DNA of 64,000 nucleotides from Labilithrix sp. (GTDB lineage: Bacteria > Myxococcota_A > Polyangia > Polyangiales > Polyangiaceae). Shown here piece by piece: positions 52,176 to 62,616 of this stretch (positions within the stretch are counted from its first letter, which is position 1; the number at the start of each line of letters is the position of its first letter). Both the position numbers and the translations under genes were made by a program. The DNA lies in the NCBI GenBank assembly GCA_019637175.1, contig JAHBWD010000006.1:149464-213463 (forward strand). The letters run 5' to 3'. Under the pieces are notes generated by a model. It made no database searches. It saw nothing but the letters and a program-made list of their open reading frames with translations, and had not been told where the DNA came from.

Positions 52176-53438
52176 ATGGCGCTCAGGGCAGCTCTCTCGC
52201 TGGTGCCGCTCGTGACGCTCGCGGTGTCGTGCACGCTCACGACCTCCCTGGACGGTCTGAGCTCGTCGTCGCCCGACGACGCGCCGAACGCCGGCGAGGG
52301 CGAATGCGGTCCTGGGGGAGGGGCGTGTGACGCGGCGAAAGAGTGCCCGCCGAGCTGGTTGCTCTGCGGCGGCGCGTGCGTCGATCCGACCACCGATCCG
52401 AAGCACTGCGGAGGGTGCGAGCAGGCGTGCGCTTCGACGTGCAGCGGCGGTACGTGCGCCGCGGCCGGACCGCCGGCGACGCTCGTGCAGACGCCGCCCG
52501 TCACGGTCTCGGGCGGCGCGAGCTGCACGATCACGGATCCAGCGGTGGGTCGGAGGGTCGCCGTCGACGCAGGGAACTACCTCTACGTGCTGATGGACTG
52601 CGGCGGCACGGCGAACGTCGCCACGAGCGCGGACGGCGGGAAGTCTTGGGGCGCGCCCGTCCCACTCGATGCGCCGGTCGGGCTGCTCGCCGTTCAGGGC
52701 GCCGCGAGCGGAGTCGCCTACGTCGCCGCGTGGAGCGCCGCGAGAGGGATCATCGTCTCGAAGACGTCCGACGCCGGCAAGAGCTGGTCGTCGACACGCA
52801 TCGCGGACGTGGCAGACAACTGGATCGGTCTCGCCGCGAGCGGAGATCAGGTCTACGTCGCCGCGCGTGCCGGCATGGGCGTCGACGTCTTCCGGAGCAC
52901 CGGCGGAACGAGCTTCGCGAAGACGACGATCGCGGGCGCGGTCCAGTACGGCGACGTCTTCGTGGATCCCGCCGACGCGAGCGTCTGGGTCGGCGGCGAC
53001 ACGCCGTCTCTCGTGATCCATCGTTCCACCGACGGCGCGCAGACCTTCGGTCCCCCGAGCAGTCCCCCCGGCACGCTCCGCTTCAGCGACTGGAGCGTCG
53101 GCGGCGGTGCGATCTTCGCTGCCGGTCAGGAGACCACCATGCGCCGGATCCCGACGGCGACGCCGGGCACGTCGACGGCCATCGGCGGCTTGCCGACGGG
53201 GCCGAACCGAGGCCGATCCCTCGCGGCCGCGCCGGGCGGAGCGGTGTTCATCGCAACGGAGACCACGACGAGCGGCGTGACGCTCCACCGAATCGCGCCC
53301 GGCGCGATGTCGCTGGAGCCCGAGCGAGCGCTCGCGCCCGCGGGAAAGGCGCCCGCCGTCGTCGCCGCATCGGACTCGATCGTGTTCGTGGCCTACGCCG
53401 AGGGAACTTCGGTGATGGGCACGGTTCAGCAGTTCTGA
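52176..53438 (+). CDS. Lipoprotein with Cys-rich N-domain and Asp-box propeller
   Basis: A 420-residue protein with lipoprotein signal VPLVTLAVSC. A Cys-rich stretch (CGGACVDPTTDPKHCGGCEQACASTCSGGTC split by a short linker) is of a kind common in Myxococcota surface proteins. It is followed by a propeller-like body with at least four Asp-box motifs (ATSADGGKSWG; SKTSDAGKSWS; FRSTGGTSF; HRSTDGAQTFG). The ATG at 52176 gives the best signal peptide; a GTG 18 bases upstream is possible. Function unknown. Confidence 0.72.
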   Translation: MALRAALSLVPLVTLAVSCTLTTSLDGLSSSSPDDAPNAGEGECGPGGGACDAAKECPPSWLLCGGACVDPTTDPKHCGGCEQACASTCSGGTCAAAGPPATLVQTPPVTVSGGASCTITDPAVGRRVAVDAGNYLYVLMDCGGTANVATSADGGKSWGAPVPLDAPVGLLAVQGAASGVAYVAAWSAARGIIVSKTSDAGKSWSSTRIADVADNWIGLAASGDQVYVAARAGMGVDVFRSTGGTSFAKTTIAGAVQYGDVFVDPADASVWVGGDTPSLVIHRSTDGAQTFGPPSSPPGTLRFSDWSVGGGAIFAAGQETTMRRIPTATPGTSTAIGGLPTGPNRGRSLAAAPGGAVFIATETTTSGVTLHRIAPGAMSLEPERALAPAGKAPAVVAASDSIVFVAYAEGTSVMGTVQQF

Positions 53439-53454
53439 CGGCCGCCGTCGAGCG

Positions 53455-54033
53455 TCAGTTCGAGATTGCGGCGAGGATGCCCCACGCGATGCCGCCGAGG
53501 ACGCCGAGGACCGCGGTGATGATGAACATCAGCATCGAGGTCTTGGCCTTGCCTTGCGCGGTCGTGATGTCGCCGGCGTTCTTCGCGTTGCCGGCCTGCA
53601 CCGCGAAGACGATGCCGACGATCGAGAGGATGAAGCCGACGCACGTGCCGCCGCAGAAGAGCGCGCCGACGATGTTCAAGATGAGCGGGAGCGTCGTGTT
53701 CACGTCGCCGCCCGCGCCCGGCATCATCGGTCCGCCCGGAGGAGGGAAGCCGCCCGGAGGCCCGAAGCCGCCGGGGCCGGCCCCGAATCCGCCGCCGGGA
53801 GGTCCGCCCTGAGGAGGACCGCCGAACCCGCCGCCCGGAGGTCCACCGTAGCCCGGAGGCCCGCCGCCCGGAGGAGGTCCGCCGAATCCGCCGCCGCCCG
53901 GAGGTCCGCCGAATCCGCCGCCGCCCGGAGGTCCGCCGTATCCGCCGCCGGGCGGATAACCGCCACCCGGAGGACCGTAGCCTCCCGCCGCCTGCTGAAT
54001 TCCGTTTGCGCCCATCGGGTCCGTAGACATCAT
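53455..54033 (-). CDS. Gly/Pro-rich membrane protein with dispanin (CD225)-like region
   Basis: A 192-residue protein. Residues about 15-105 are built of repeated GGPPGGG/YGPPGGG units. Two membrane segments follow (LILNIVGALFCGGTCVGFILSIVGIVFAV and MLMFIITAVLGVLGGIAWGIL) joined by a loop VQAGNAKNAGDITTAQGKAKTS, which matches the conserved loop of dispanins/CD225 proteins. The repeat region would be cytoplasmic or disordered. Function unknown. Confidence 0.7.
   Translation of the reverse strand: MMSTDPMGANGIQQAAGGYGPPGGGYPPGGGYGGPPGGGGFGGPPGGGGFGGPPPGGGPPGYGGPPGGGFGGPPQGGPPGGGFGAGPGGFGPPGGFPPPGGPMMPGAGGDVNTTLPLILNIVGALFCGGTCVGFILSIVGIVFAVQAGNAKNAGDITTAQGKAKTSMLMFIITAVLGVLGGIAWGILAAISN
53745..53970. 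repeat. GGPPGGG-coding repeat tract
   Basis: Imperfect tandem units of about 12-30 bases (CCGCCGCCCGGAGGTCCGCC type) encoding the Gly/Pro repeats of the dispanin-like protein on the minus strand. Confidence 0.75.
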
Positions 54034-54100
54034 TGACGTGTCTCCAAGCTCGCGAATCGCTCGCGCATCGACCCAGGAAGAATCGCATCAGCGCTCCGAG

Positions 54101-54535
54101 ATGCCAAACGCAAACGCCACGCAATCCGCCAGGCACAGCCGAGGGCAACGCGTCGCGCGGGCCGCGGCGCTCCTCTCGGGGCTCGGCCTCTTCGCGTTGC
54201 TGCTCGGGGCGGGGAACGTCCCCTGCGGCTTTGCGCGCATGACGCACGTGCCGTGCCCGGGGTGCGGCTCGACGCGCGCTGTGTGGGCGCTCGCGCGCGG
54301 CGATCTCCACGGGATGCTCCGGCACAACTTCCTCGCGCCTCTCATGGCTGTGCTCGTCGCCGCGCTCGCCCTCGATGCGCTGATGTCGGTGCTCCGCACC
54401 GGATCGTTGATGCAGGTCGGCGAGGGTCGTTACGCGAGGTACTTGCCGCGCGCGGTGCTCGTCGTGGCGCTCCTCGAGATCGTCCTCTGGGGCGCGCGTT
54501 TCGCCGGTTTCCTCGGCGGACCCGTGCCCGTGTAG
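54101..54535 (+). CDS. DUF2752-family membrane protein
   Basis: A 144-residue protein with three hydrophobic segments. The DUF2752 hallmark CPGCGSTRAVWALARGDL follows the first one, preceded by a second Cys (VPCGF). The function of the family is unknown. The ATG at 54101 is preferred because an earlier Met would overlap the divergent promoter region of the neighbour. The kinase gene follows after 10 bases. Confidence 0.82.
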   Translation: MPNANATQSARHSRGQRVARAAALLSGLGLFALLLGAGNVPCGFARMTHVPCPGCGSTRAVWALARGDLHGMLRHNFLAPLMAVLVAALALDALMSVLRTGSLMQVGEGRYARYLPRAVLVVALLEIVLWGARFAGFLGGPVPV

Positions 54536-54545
54536 ACTCCGGTGG

Positions 54546-56273
<1,728 letters not shown>

Positions 56274-56276
56274 GCT

Positions 56277-56651
56277 TCAGATCCGCTGGACGACGACGTC
56301 GGGGAACACGCGGCTCAGGCGGAGAAAGTCGTCGAGGTCCGCCGTGTAGACGACGTCTCCCTGGATCGATGCGCCGGCCATGACGAGCGCGTCACCGAGG
56401 TTCGCGGAGACGAGCCCCATGGCGACCCCCGCCAACCGCGCGACTTGCGTGGTGGGGGCTTCGAACTTGAACGCGCGGAGGATCCGTGAGCGTTCTTTCT
56501 CGCGCCTCCCCGCGCGCCACCACTCCGCGACGGCCGAGGCAGGCGCGATCAGCTCATCGCCGTCGTCGGCCGCGATTCGCAGGACCTCGAGCGCCGTCCG
56601 TTGCCGGCGTTCGAGCGCGATGAACGCGCCGGTGTCGAACGCGATTCGCAT
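56277..56651 (-). CDS. PIN-domain toxin (VapC-like), module 1
   Basis: Predicted RNase toxin of 124 residues. The acidic PIN residues are present: Asp in FDTGAFIAL, Glu in VAEWWRAG, Asp in NLGDALVM and Asp in TADLDDF. It lies 3 bases after its antitoxin gene. It is clearly related to the PIN protein at 61948-62334 (shared FDTGxxIALERR, EWWR, GDVVxTxDxxD). Confidence 0.85.
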   Translation of the reverse strand: MRIAFDTGAFIALERRQRTALEVLRIAADDGDELIAPASAVAEWWRAGRREKERSRILRAFKFEAPTTQVARLAGVAMGLVSANLGDALVMAGASIQGDVVYTADLDDFLRLSRVFPDVVVQRI

Positions 56652-56654
56652 GCG

Positions 56655-56894
56655 TCAGGCCGCTCGCGTCTTGCCTCGCCAGCTCGCGCGAACCTCGCGC
56701 TTGCGCTTGCTCGAGACCGGCGGCACGTCGCGGACGAGCTCCTCCAGCGCCGCGCGGCGCTCTTCCGCTTCGAGCTCCCTCTCGAGGCCGCGCATGAAGA
56801 CGGCCGACAGCGAGAGGCCCTCCCGCTTCGCGATCTGCTTCGCTGCCGCGAGCTGACGCTTTCCCACGGAGATGCTGATCTTCTTCGCGTCCAC
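56655..56894 (-). CDS. Antitoxin of PIN module 1
   Basis: A 79-residue protein. The N-terminal KKISISVGKRQLAAAKQIAKREGLSLSAVFMRGLERELE fits a ribbon-helix-helix DNA-binding domain; the basic C-terminal tail (SSKRKREVRASWRGKTRAA) would wrap the toxin. GTG start. A palindrome immediately upstream is the likely autoregulatory operator. Confidence 0.75.
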   Translation of the reverse strand: MDAKKISISVGKRQLAAAKQIAKREGLSLSAVFMRGLERELEAEERRAALEELVRDVPPVSSKRKREVRASWRGKTRAA

Positions 56895-56913
56895 GTCGAG
56901 AAGCTAGCAGCGT

Positions 56914-56931
56914 CGGTAAAAATTGCTACCG
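56914..56931. promoter_or_regulatory. Palindromic operator of PIN module 1
   Basis: CGGTA-AAAATTGC-TACCG: perfect five-base half-sites around an A/T-rich centre, 20 bases upstream of the antitoxin GTG. The A/T-rich core is conspicuous in this GC-rich DNA. The half-site TTGCTACC resembles the repeats before module 2. Confidence 0.5.
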
Positions 56932-56939
56932 CTGCGGCT

Positions 56940-57605
56940 TCAGGCGCGGCCGAGCAGGCCGCCGAGGCGGCGCGGGCGCGGCGGCTCGAGATCGTTGTCG
57001 CGCAGGAAGCGGAGGTTCGCGATGTTGATGAGCGCGTGGGCGACGAGCGGCCCGACGAGGCTCCCGGTCGCGAAGAAGAGCCCGCCGAAGAGGAACCCCA
57101 TCACCGTCGCCCAGCCCGCCCAAACCCAGCGCACGCGCCCGCGCATCTGGTGGAGCAGCCCGAACACGAGCGACGAGGCGACGAGGCCGAACGTCGTCGC
57201 GAGGAGGCCGCGGAAGAAGAGCTCTTCGCCGATCGCGCTCGCCACGCCCAAGACCACGATCGTGCCGTCGCTCGCGCTGCGGATCGCCGGGCGAAGGTTC
57301 GCGTGGAGCGCGCGCGCCCAGCTCCACCGGCGGACGAGGTGCCGCGTCGCGCTGATCGTCGCGGCGGCGAGCAGCGCGCCGGCGACGACGCTCACGCCGT
57401 GGGCCAGCGCCGGGCTCTCCGCGGGGATCAGCCAAGCCTCGGCCGCGCCGAGCGTGACGGGGCTGTGCCCCCGGGCGATGGCCGCGCCGATCACCACCGC
57501 GGAGAGCGCGCCGTAGACGAGCACGGGCCCGGCCGCGAGGCGATCGAGGACGGCCGACGAGGCCGCCGGTCGCAGCAATCGGCGGGTCCGAGCCGAGGGC
57601 ATCAT
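56940..57605 (-). CDS. CPBP-family intramembrane metalloprotease (second copy)
   Basis: A 221-residue polytopic protein with the CPBP motifs GEELFFRGLLA, FGLLHQM and VAHALINIANL. The start is the first ATG of an ATGATG pair; the longer frame upstream is antisense to the response regulator gene. It shares only the motifs with the CPBP protein at 44404-45141. Confidence 0.85.
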   Translation of the reverse strand: MMPSARTRRLLRPAASSAVLDRLAAGPVLVYGALSAVVIGAAIARGHSPVTLGAAEAWLIPAESPALAHGVSVVAGALLAAATISATRHLVRRWSWARALHANLRPAIRSASDGTIVVLGVASAIGEELFFRGLLATTFGLVASSLVFGLLHQMRGRVRWVWAGWATVMGFLFGGLFFATGSLVGPLVAHALINIANLRFLRDNDLEPPRPRRLGGLLGRA

Positions 57606-57746
57606 CGGCGGCCCAAGGTTGCATGCCGCCGGCGCGGCGGCAACACGAGCCGCGCGGATCCCCGGAAACCCGGTCATCCGTGTGAGTTCGCAGGTTTGCG
57701 CACGCTTCGCGCGAGGCGTCTGATAGAGTCTCTGGTCGGTCGCCAC

Positions 57747-59252
57747 ATGACCACGAGCAACGAAGAACGCCCGCGCGTGCTCATCGTCGACGACGAGAAG
57801 TTCATCCGGGACATCCTGGCGGACTTCCTCGGCATGGAAGGCTACGTCGTCCGCACCGCCGAAGACGGTCAGGCCGCCCTCAGCGAGCTGAACCACGCCC
57901 ACTACGATCTCGTCATCAGCGATCTCAAGATGCCGCGGATGGGCGGCATCGAGCTGCTCGAGCAAATCGGGACCGCCGCGCCCAACGCGCTCACGGTCAT
58001 CATGACCGGCTTCGGCACCGTCGAGACGGCGATCGACGCGATGAAGCGCGGCGCCTACGACTACATCCTCAAGCCGTTCAAGGTCGAAGAGGTCATCCAC
58101 GTCGTCCAGCGCGGGCTCGAGAAGCAGCGCCTCGCGGCGGAGAACCTGCGCCTCAAGGAGGCGCTCTCGCTCTACAAGGTGAGCGAGGCGATCGCCGCGA
58201 GCCTCTCGCTCGAAGAGGTGCTCGCGACCGTCGGCGACACCGCGATCCACGAGATCCACGGCGATCTCGCGTCGACGTGGCTCGACGACGGCGAGGGCGG
58301 CTACTTCGAGCGGCAGCGGCTCCTGCCGCCCAAGCACCTCCGCGCCGGCGTGATGAAGGAGGCGACCGGCTTCGGCACCTTCGCGCACGCGGCGTTCGTC
58401 GAGCACTTCGCGCAAGACAACAACCTCCTCGAGGTCGGTCCGCGGCTCGGGCGCTTCTTCGAGAAGGAGCCCGAGGTGCCCGTCCAGGCGCTGCTCGCCG
58501 TTCCCCTGCGCATGAAGACGCGCCTGCTCGGCTGGATCGGCGTCGCGAGCTTCACGAAGAGCAAGCGCTTCGACGAAGGGCAGCGAAAGATGCTCTCGAT
58601 CGTCGCGTCGCGCGCGGCCGCAGCCATCGAGAACGCGCGCCTCTACGAAGATCTCCGCGCGACGTTCCAGCAGACGATCGAGGGGCTCGCGAAGGCGATC
58701 GACAAGATGGATCGCTACACCGCCGGCCACTCCGATCGCGTCGCGACCTACGCGATGTACCTGGCGACGCGCCTCGGCCTCTCGCCCGAGCAGATCGAGA
58801 TCGTCCGGCAGAGCGCGCTCATGCACGACATCGGCAAGCTCGGCTGCGTGCTCAACCTCAACAAGCCGGGCAAGCTCACCCAAGACGAGTACGAGCAGTT
58901 CAAGAAGCACCCCGGCTACGGGCGCGACATCCTCGAACCGATCAAGTTCCTCCACCCGCTCATCCCCGGCGTGCACCTGCACCACGAGCGGTGGGACGGG
59001 CGCGGCTATCCGCTCGGCCTGAAGGGCAACGACGTCCCGCTCATGGCGCGGATCATCGCCGTCGCCGACACGTACGACGCGATGACGAGCGATCGCGCGT
59101 ATCGTCGCGCGCTGCCCCACGAGGTCGCCGTCACCGAGATCGAGCGATGCTCGTCGACGCAGTTCGATCCCGAGGTCTCGCACTCGTTCTGCGAAGGCCT
59201 CGACGACTATCGCGAGAGCGAGGTCGCCAAGGGGAACAAGGTTCCCGAGTAG
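57747..59252 (+). CDS. Response regulator with GAF and HD-GYP domains (probable c-di-GMP phosphodiesterase)
   Basis: A 501-residue protein. Receiver domain at 8-130 with acidic pocket VDDE, phospho-acceptor Asp59 in VISDLKMPRMGG, and Lys in YILKPFK. A GAF domain spans about 145-300. The HD-GYP domain spans about 305-480: AGHSDRVATYAMYLA, MHDIGKLG, and HHERWDGRGYPLGLKG, with the Asp of DTYDAMTSDRAYR. It would degrade cyclic di-GMP in response to phosphorylation, and cyclic di-GMP commonly controls motility. No histidine kinase is adjacent. Confidence 0.93.
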   Translation: MTTSNEERPRVLIVDDEKFIRDILADFLGMEGYVVRTAEDGQAALSELNHAHYDLVISDLKMPRMGGIELLEQIGTAAPNALTVIMTGFGTVETAIDAMKRGAYDYILKPFKVEEVIHVVQRGLEKQRLAAENLRLKEALSLYKVSEAIAASLSLEEVLATVGDTAIHEIHGDLASTWLDDGEGGYFERQRLLPPKHLRAGVMKEATGFGTFAHAAFVEHFAQDNNLLEVGPRLGRFFEKEPEVPVQALLAVPLRMKTRLLGWIGVASFTKSKRFDEGQRKMLSIVASRAAAAIENARLYEDLRATFQQTIEGLAKAIDKMDRYTAGHSDRVATYAMYLATRLGLSPEQIEIVRQSALMHDIGKLGCVLNLNKPGKLTQDEYEQFKKHPGYGRDILEPIKFLHPLIPGVHLHHERWDGRGYPLGLKGNDVPLMARIIAVADTYDAMTSDRAYRRALPHEVAVTEIERCSSTQFDPEVSHSFCEGLDDYRESEVAKGNKVPE

Positions 59253-59304
59253 TCGGCGAAAAGGCGGGGCCGGCTGGCTTCCCTTCGAGCGGCGCGCGCG
59301 CTAG

Positions 59305-60774
<1,470 letters not shown>

Positions 60775-60778
60775 CGTC

Positions 60779-61588
60779 GTGAAGCGCACGATCGAAGCTC
60801 GCTGGCTCGGCCGCGTTCCCTACGCGCGCGCGCACGCGCTCCAGCAGCGGCTCGTCGACGCGCGTCTCGCCGGCGAGATCGGCGACGTGATCCTGCTCCT
60901 CGAGCACGAGCCGGTGATCACGCTCGGCCGCGGCGCGAAGGGCGAGAACGTGCTCGCCGGCGACGAAGATCTCGCCGCGCGCGGCGTCTCGATCGCCGAG
61001 ACGGGCAGGGGAGGCGACGTCACGTTCCACGGCCCCGGCCAGCTCGTCGCGTATCCGATCCTCGATCTGAAGCCCGATCGCTGCGACGTGCGCCGCTACG
61101 TGCGCGATCTGGCCGAGGTGATGATCGGCCTCGCGAAGGATCACGGTCTCTCCGCCGGCGTCTTGCCCGACGATCCGAAGTACATCGGCGTCTGGGTCGA
61201 CGAGAAGGCGCCCACGATCTGGAACGAGGAGCGCGCGCTCGCTTCGGCGCGCGGCGAAGCCTTCGGCGAGGGCGCGCCGCGCCTCGCGAAGATCGGCGCC
61301 ATCGGCGTCCGCATCTCGCGCTGGGTCACGATGCACGGCCTCGCGTTCAACATCGCGACCGATCTCTCGGGCTTCCGTTTGATCGTCCCCTGCGGGATCC
61401 AGGCGCTCGGCGTCACGTCGCTCGCCGATCTCGCCGCGCGCGGCCTCTTCTCCGCGCCGCTCCCGACGGTCGAAGCGACCGCGCGCGCCTCGATCGCGCA
61501 CTTCGCGCGCGTCTTCGACGCCGACGTCTCGCTGGCCGAAGGTGAGCCGCTCGCGGCTGCCGCGGACCGACCCTCATCCGCGCGATGA
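60779..61588 (+). CDS. lipB: Octanoyltransferase LipB
   Basis: Transfers octanoyl from ACP to lipoyl domains, 269 residues. Family motifs: [37 protein letters not shown], the Lys in [22 protein letters not shown], and the catalytic Cys in IVPCGI. Longer than most LipB (about 215), due to a stretch at 140-170 before AKIG and a C-terminal tail. GTG start, likely in one transcript with guaB. Confidence 0.93.
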   Translation: MKRTIEARWLGRVPYARAHALQQRLVDARLAGEIGDVILLLEHEPVITLGRGAKGENVLAGDEDLAARGVSIAETGRGGDVTFHGPGQLVAYPILDLKPDRCDVRRYVRDLAEVMIGLAKDHGLSAGVLPDDPKYIGVWVDEKAPTIWNEERALASARGEAFGEGAPRLAKIGAIGVRISRWVTMHGLAFNIATDLSGFRLIVPCGIQALGVTSLADLAARGLFSAPLPTVEATARASIAHFARVFDADVSLAEGEPLAAAADRPSSAR

Positions 61589-61654
61589 CATCGAGCGCCG
61601 GCTCGTCGGCGCGATCACCGCCGCCCACTCGAGAGCCGGTACGACGTCGAGTTG

Positions 61655-61673
61655 TGCTACCAGTGTACTACCA
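61655..61673 (+). promoter_or_regulatory. Direct repeats before PIN module 2, possible operator
   Basis: TGCTACCA and TACTACCA spaced 11 bases apart, the second reaching into the antitoxin ATG. The half-site TGCTACC also occurs in the module 1 palindrome. Confidence 0.4.
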
Positions 61674-61951
61674 TGGCAAAGCGAGCCGGGCGCACGATGA
61701 AGCTCAGCATCTCGCTCGACGAGCGTGACGTCGCGCTGCTGAAGAAGCGCGCCAAGCAGGTCTCGGGCGGAAACGTCTCGGCGGCGATCGCGCAGATGCT
61801 CCACGCGGCGCGGGAATGGGAAGGGCGAGTGTCGCTCGCGGCTTGGCTCGGCGAGGGTCGCGAGGAGCCGAGCCAGGAAGTCGTGGACGCGGTGCGTGCC
61901 GAATGGCGCGCGCCCAGCCGTCGTGCGAAGCGCCGCAAGAAGGCGGCATGA
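61673..61951 (+). CDS. Antitoxin of PIN module 2
   Basis: A 92-residue protein whose N-terminus (MKLSISLDERDVALLKKRAKQVSGGNVSAAIAQMLHAA) fits a ribbon-helix-helix antitoxin, with a basic tail (RAPSRRAKRRKKAA). Start chosen at the ATG in ACCATGGC; a longer frame starts 21 bases upstream. Its stop overlaps the toxin ATG by four bases. Confidence 0.75.
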   Translation: MAKRAGRTMKLSISLDERDVALLKKRAKQVSGGNVSAAIAQMLHAAREWEGRVSLAAWLGEGREEPSQEVVDAVRAEWRAPSRRAKRRKKAA

Positions 61952-62334
61952 GGCGGGGGCGGGTAGGCTTGACCTTCGACACCGGAGTGCTCATCGCGCT
62001 CGAGCGCCGCACGCAGCGAATCTGGGAGATCTACCGCACCGCGCTGGAGGACGCCGTGCCGATCACGGTTCCGGTGGCGGTCGTGATCGAATGGTGGCGC
62101 GGGCGCACCGATGTTCGCGAGAGAGTGCTCGGCGGTGTTCGCGTCGAGCCGCTCCACACTGCGCTCGCGCGCACGGCGGGCGAGGCGCTCGCGTCGGTCA
62201 GGTCGGCCACGCCCATCGATGCGGTCGTGATGGCTTCGGCAGCGTCGAGGGGTGACGTGGTCTTCACGCCCGACGTCGAGGATCTCGAGAAGCTGGGGCG
62301 CTACTTCTCCGGTGTTCGCGTGCTGGCCGTGTAG
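61948..62334 (+). CDS. PIN-domain toxin (VapC-like), module 2
   Basis: Predicted RNase toxin of 128 residues with PIN acidic residues in FDTGVLIALERR, VVIEWWRGR, PIDAVVMASA and TPDVEDLEKLG. Related to the module 1 toxin, and encoded in the opposite orientation about 5 kb away. The four-base overlap with the antitoxin indicates translational coupling. Confidence 0.85.
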   Translation: MRRGRVGLTFDTGVLIALERRTQRIWEIYRTALEDAVPITVPVAVVIEWWRGRTDVRERVLGGVRVEPLHTALARTAGEALASVRSATPIDAVVMASAASRGDVVFTPDVEDLEKLGRYFSGVRVLAV

Positions 62335-62580
62335 AAGCGCGACCTTGCGTGCGCGGCTGGTCGATCGAGCGGATCGCCCGTTCGCCCCCGACTCCGCTCG
62401 ATACATGAAGGAGCCAGGCCGCTCGCAGATGGTCAGGCGCCGGCCAGCGGGACCTGCGATGGCCTGTTCGCTTCGCCTCCTCAGCAGAGGGCTCGAACGC
62501 TGGATCTGATGCCTGCGGGTTGACGCGTGGGCGTTCGAGTGCTGCCATCAGAGTCAGTCGCGCACGCAGGAGGAGGGAGC

Positions 62581-62616
62581 ATGATCGACGAACGCACTCG
62601 CCGTTGGGGGGGGTGA
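62581..62616 (+). other. Short 11-codon frame leading into the G8 tract
   Basis: ATG with a strong GGAGGAGGG ribosome site, encoding MIDERTRRWGG and stopping at TGA (62614-62616) directly after eight G. The stop overlaps the GTG of the next frame (GTGA), so either coupling or a frameshift could link the two. The preceding 62335-62580 holds no gene I can support. Confidence 0.55.
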
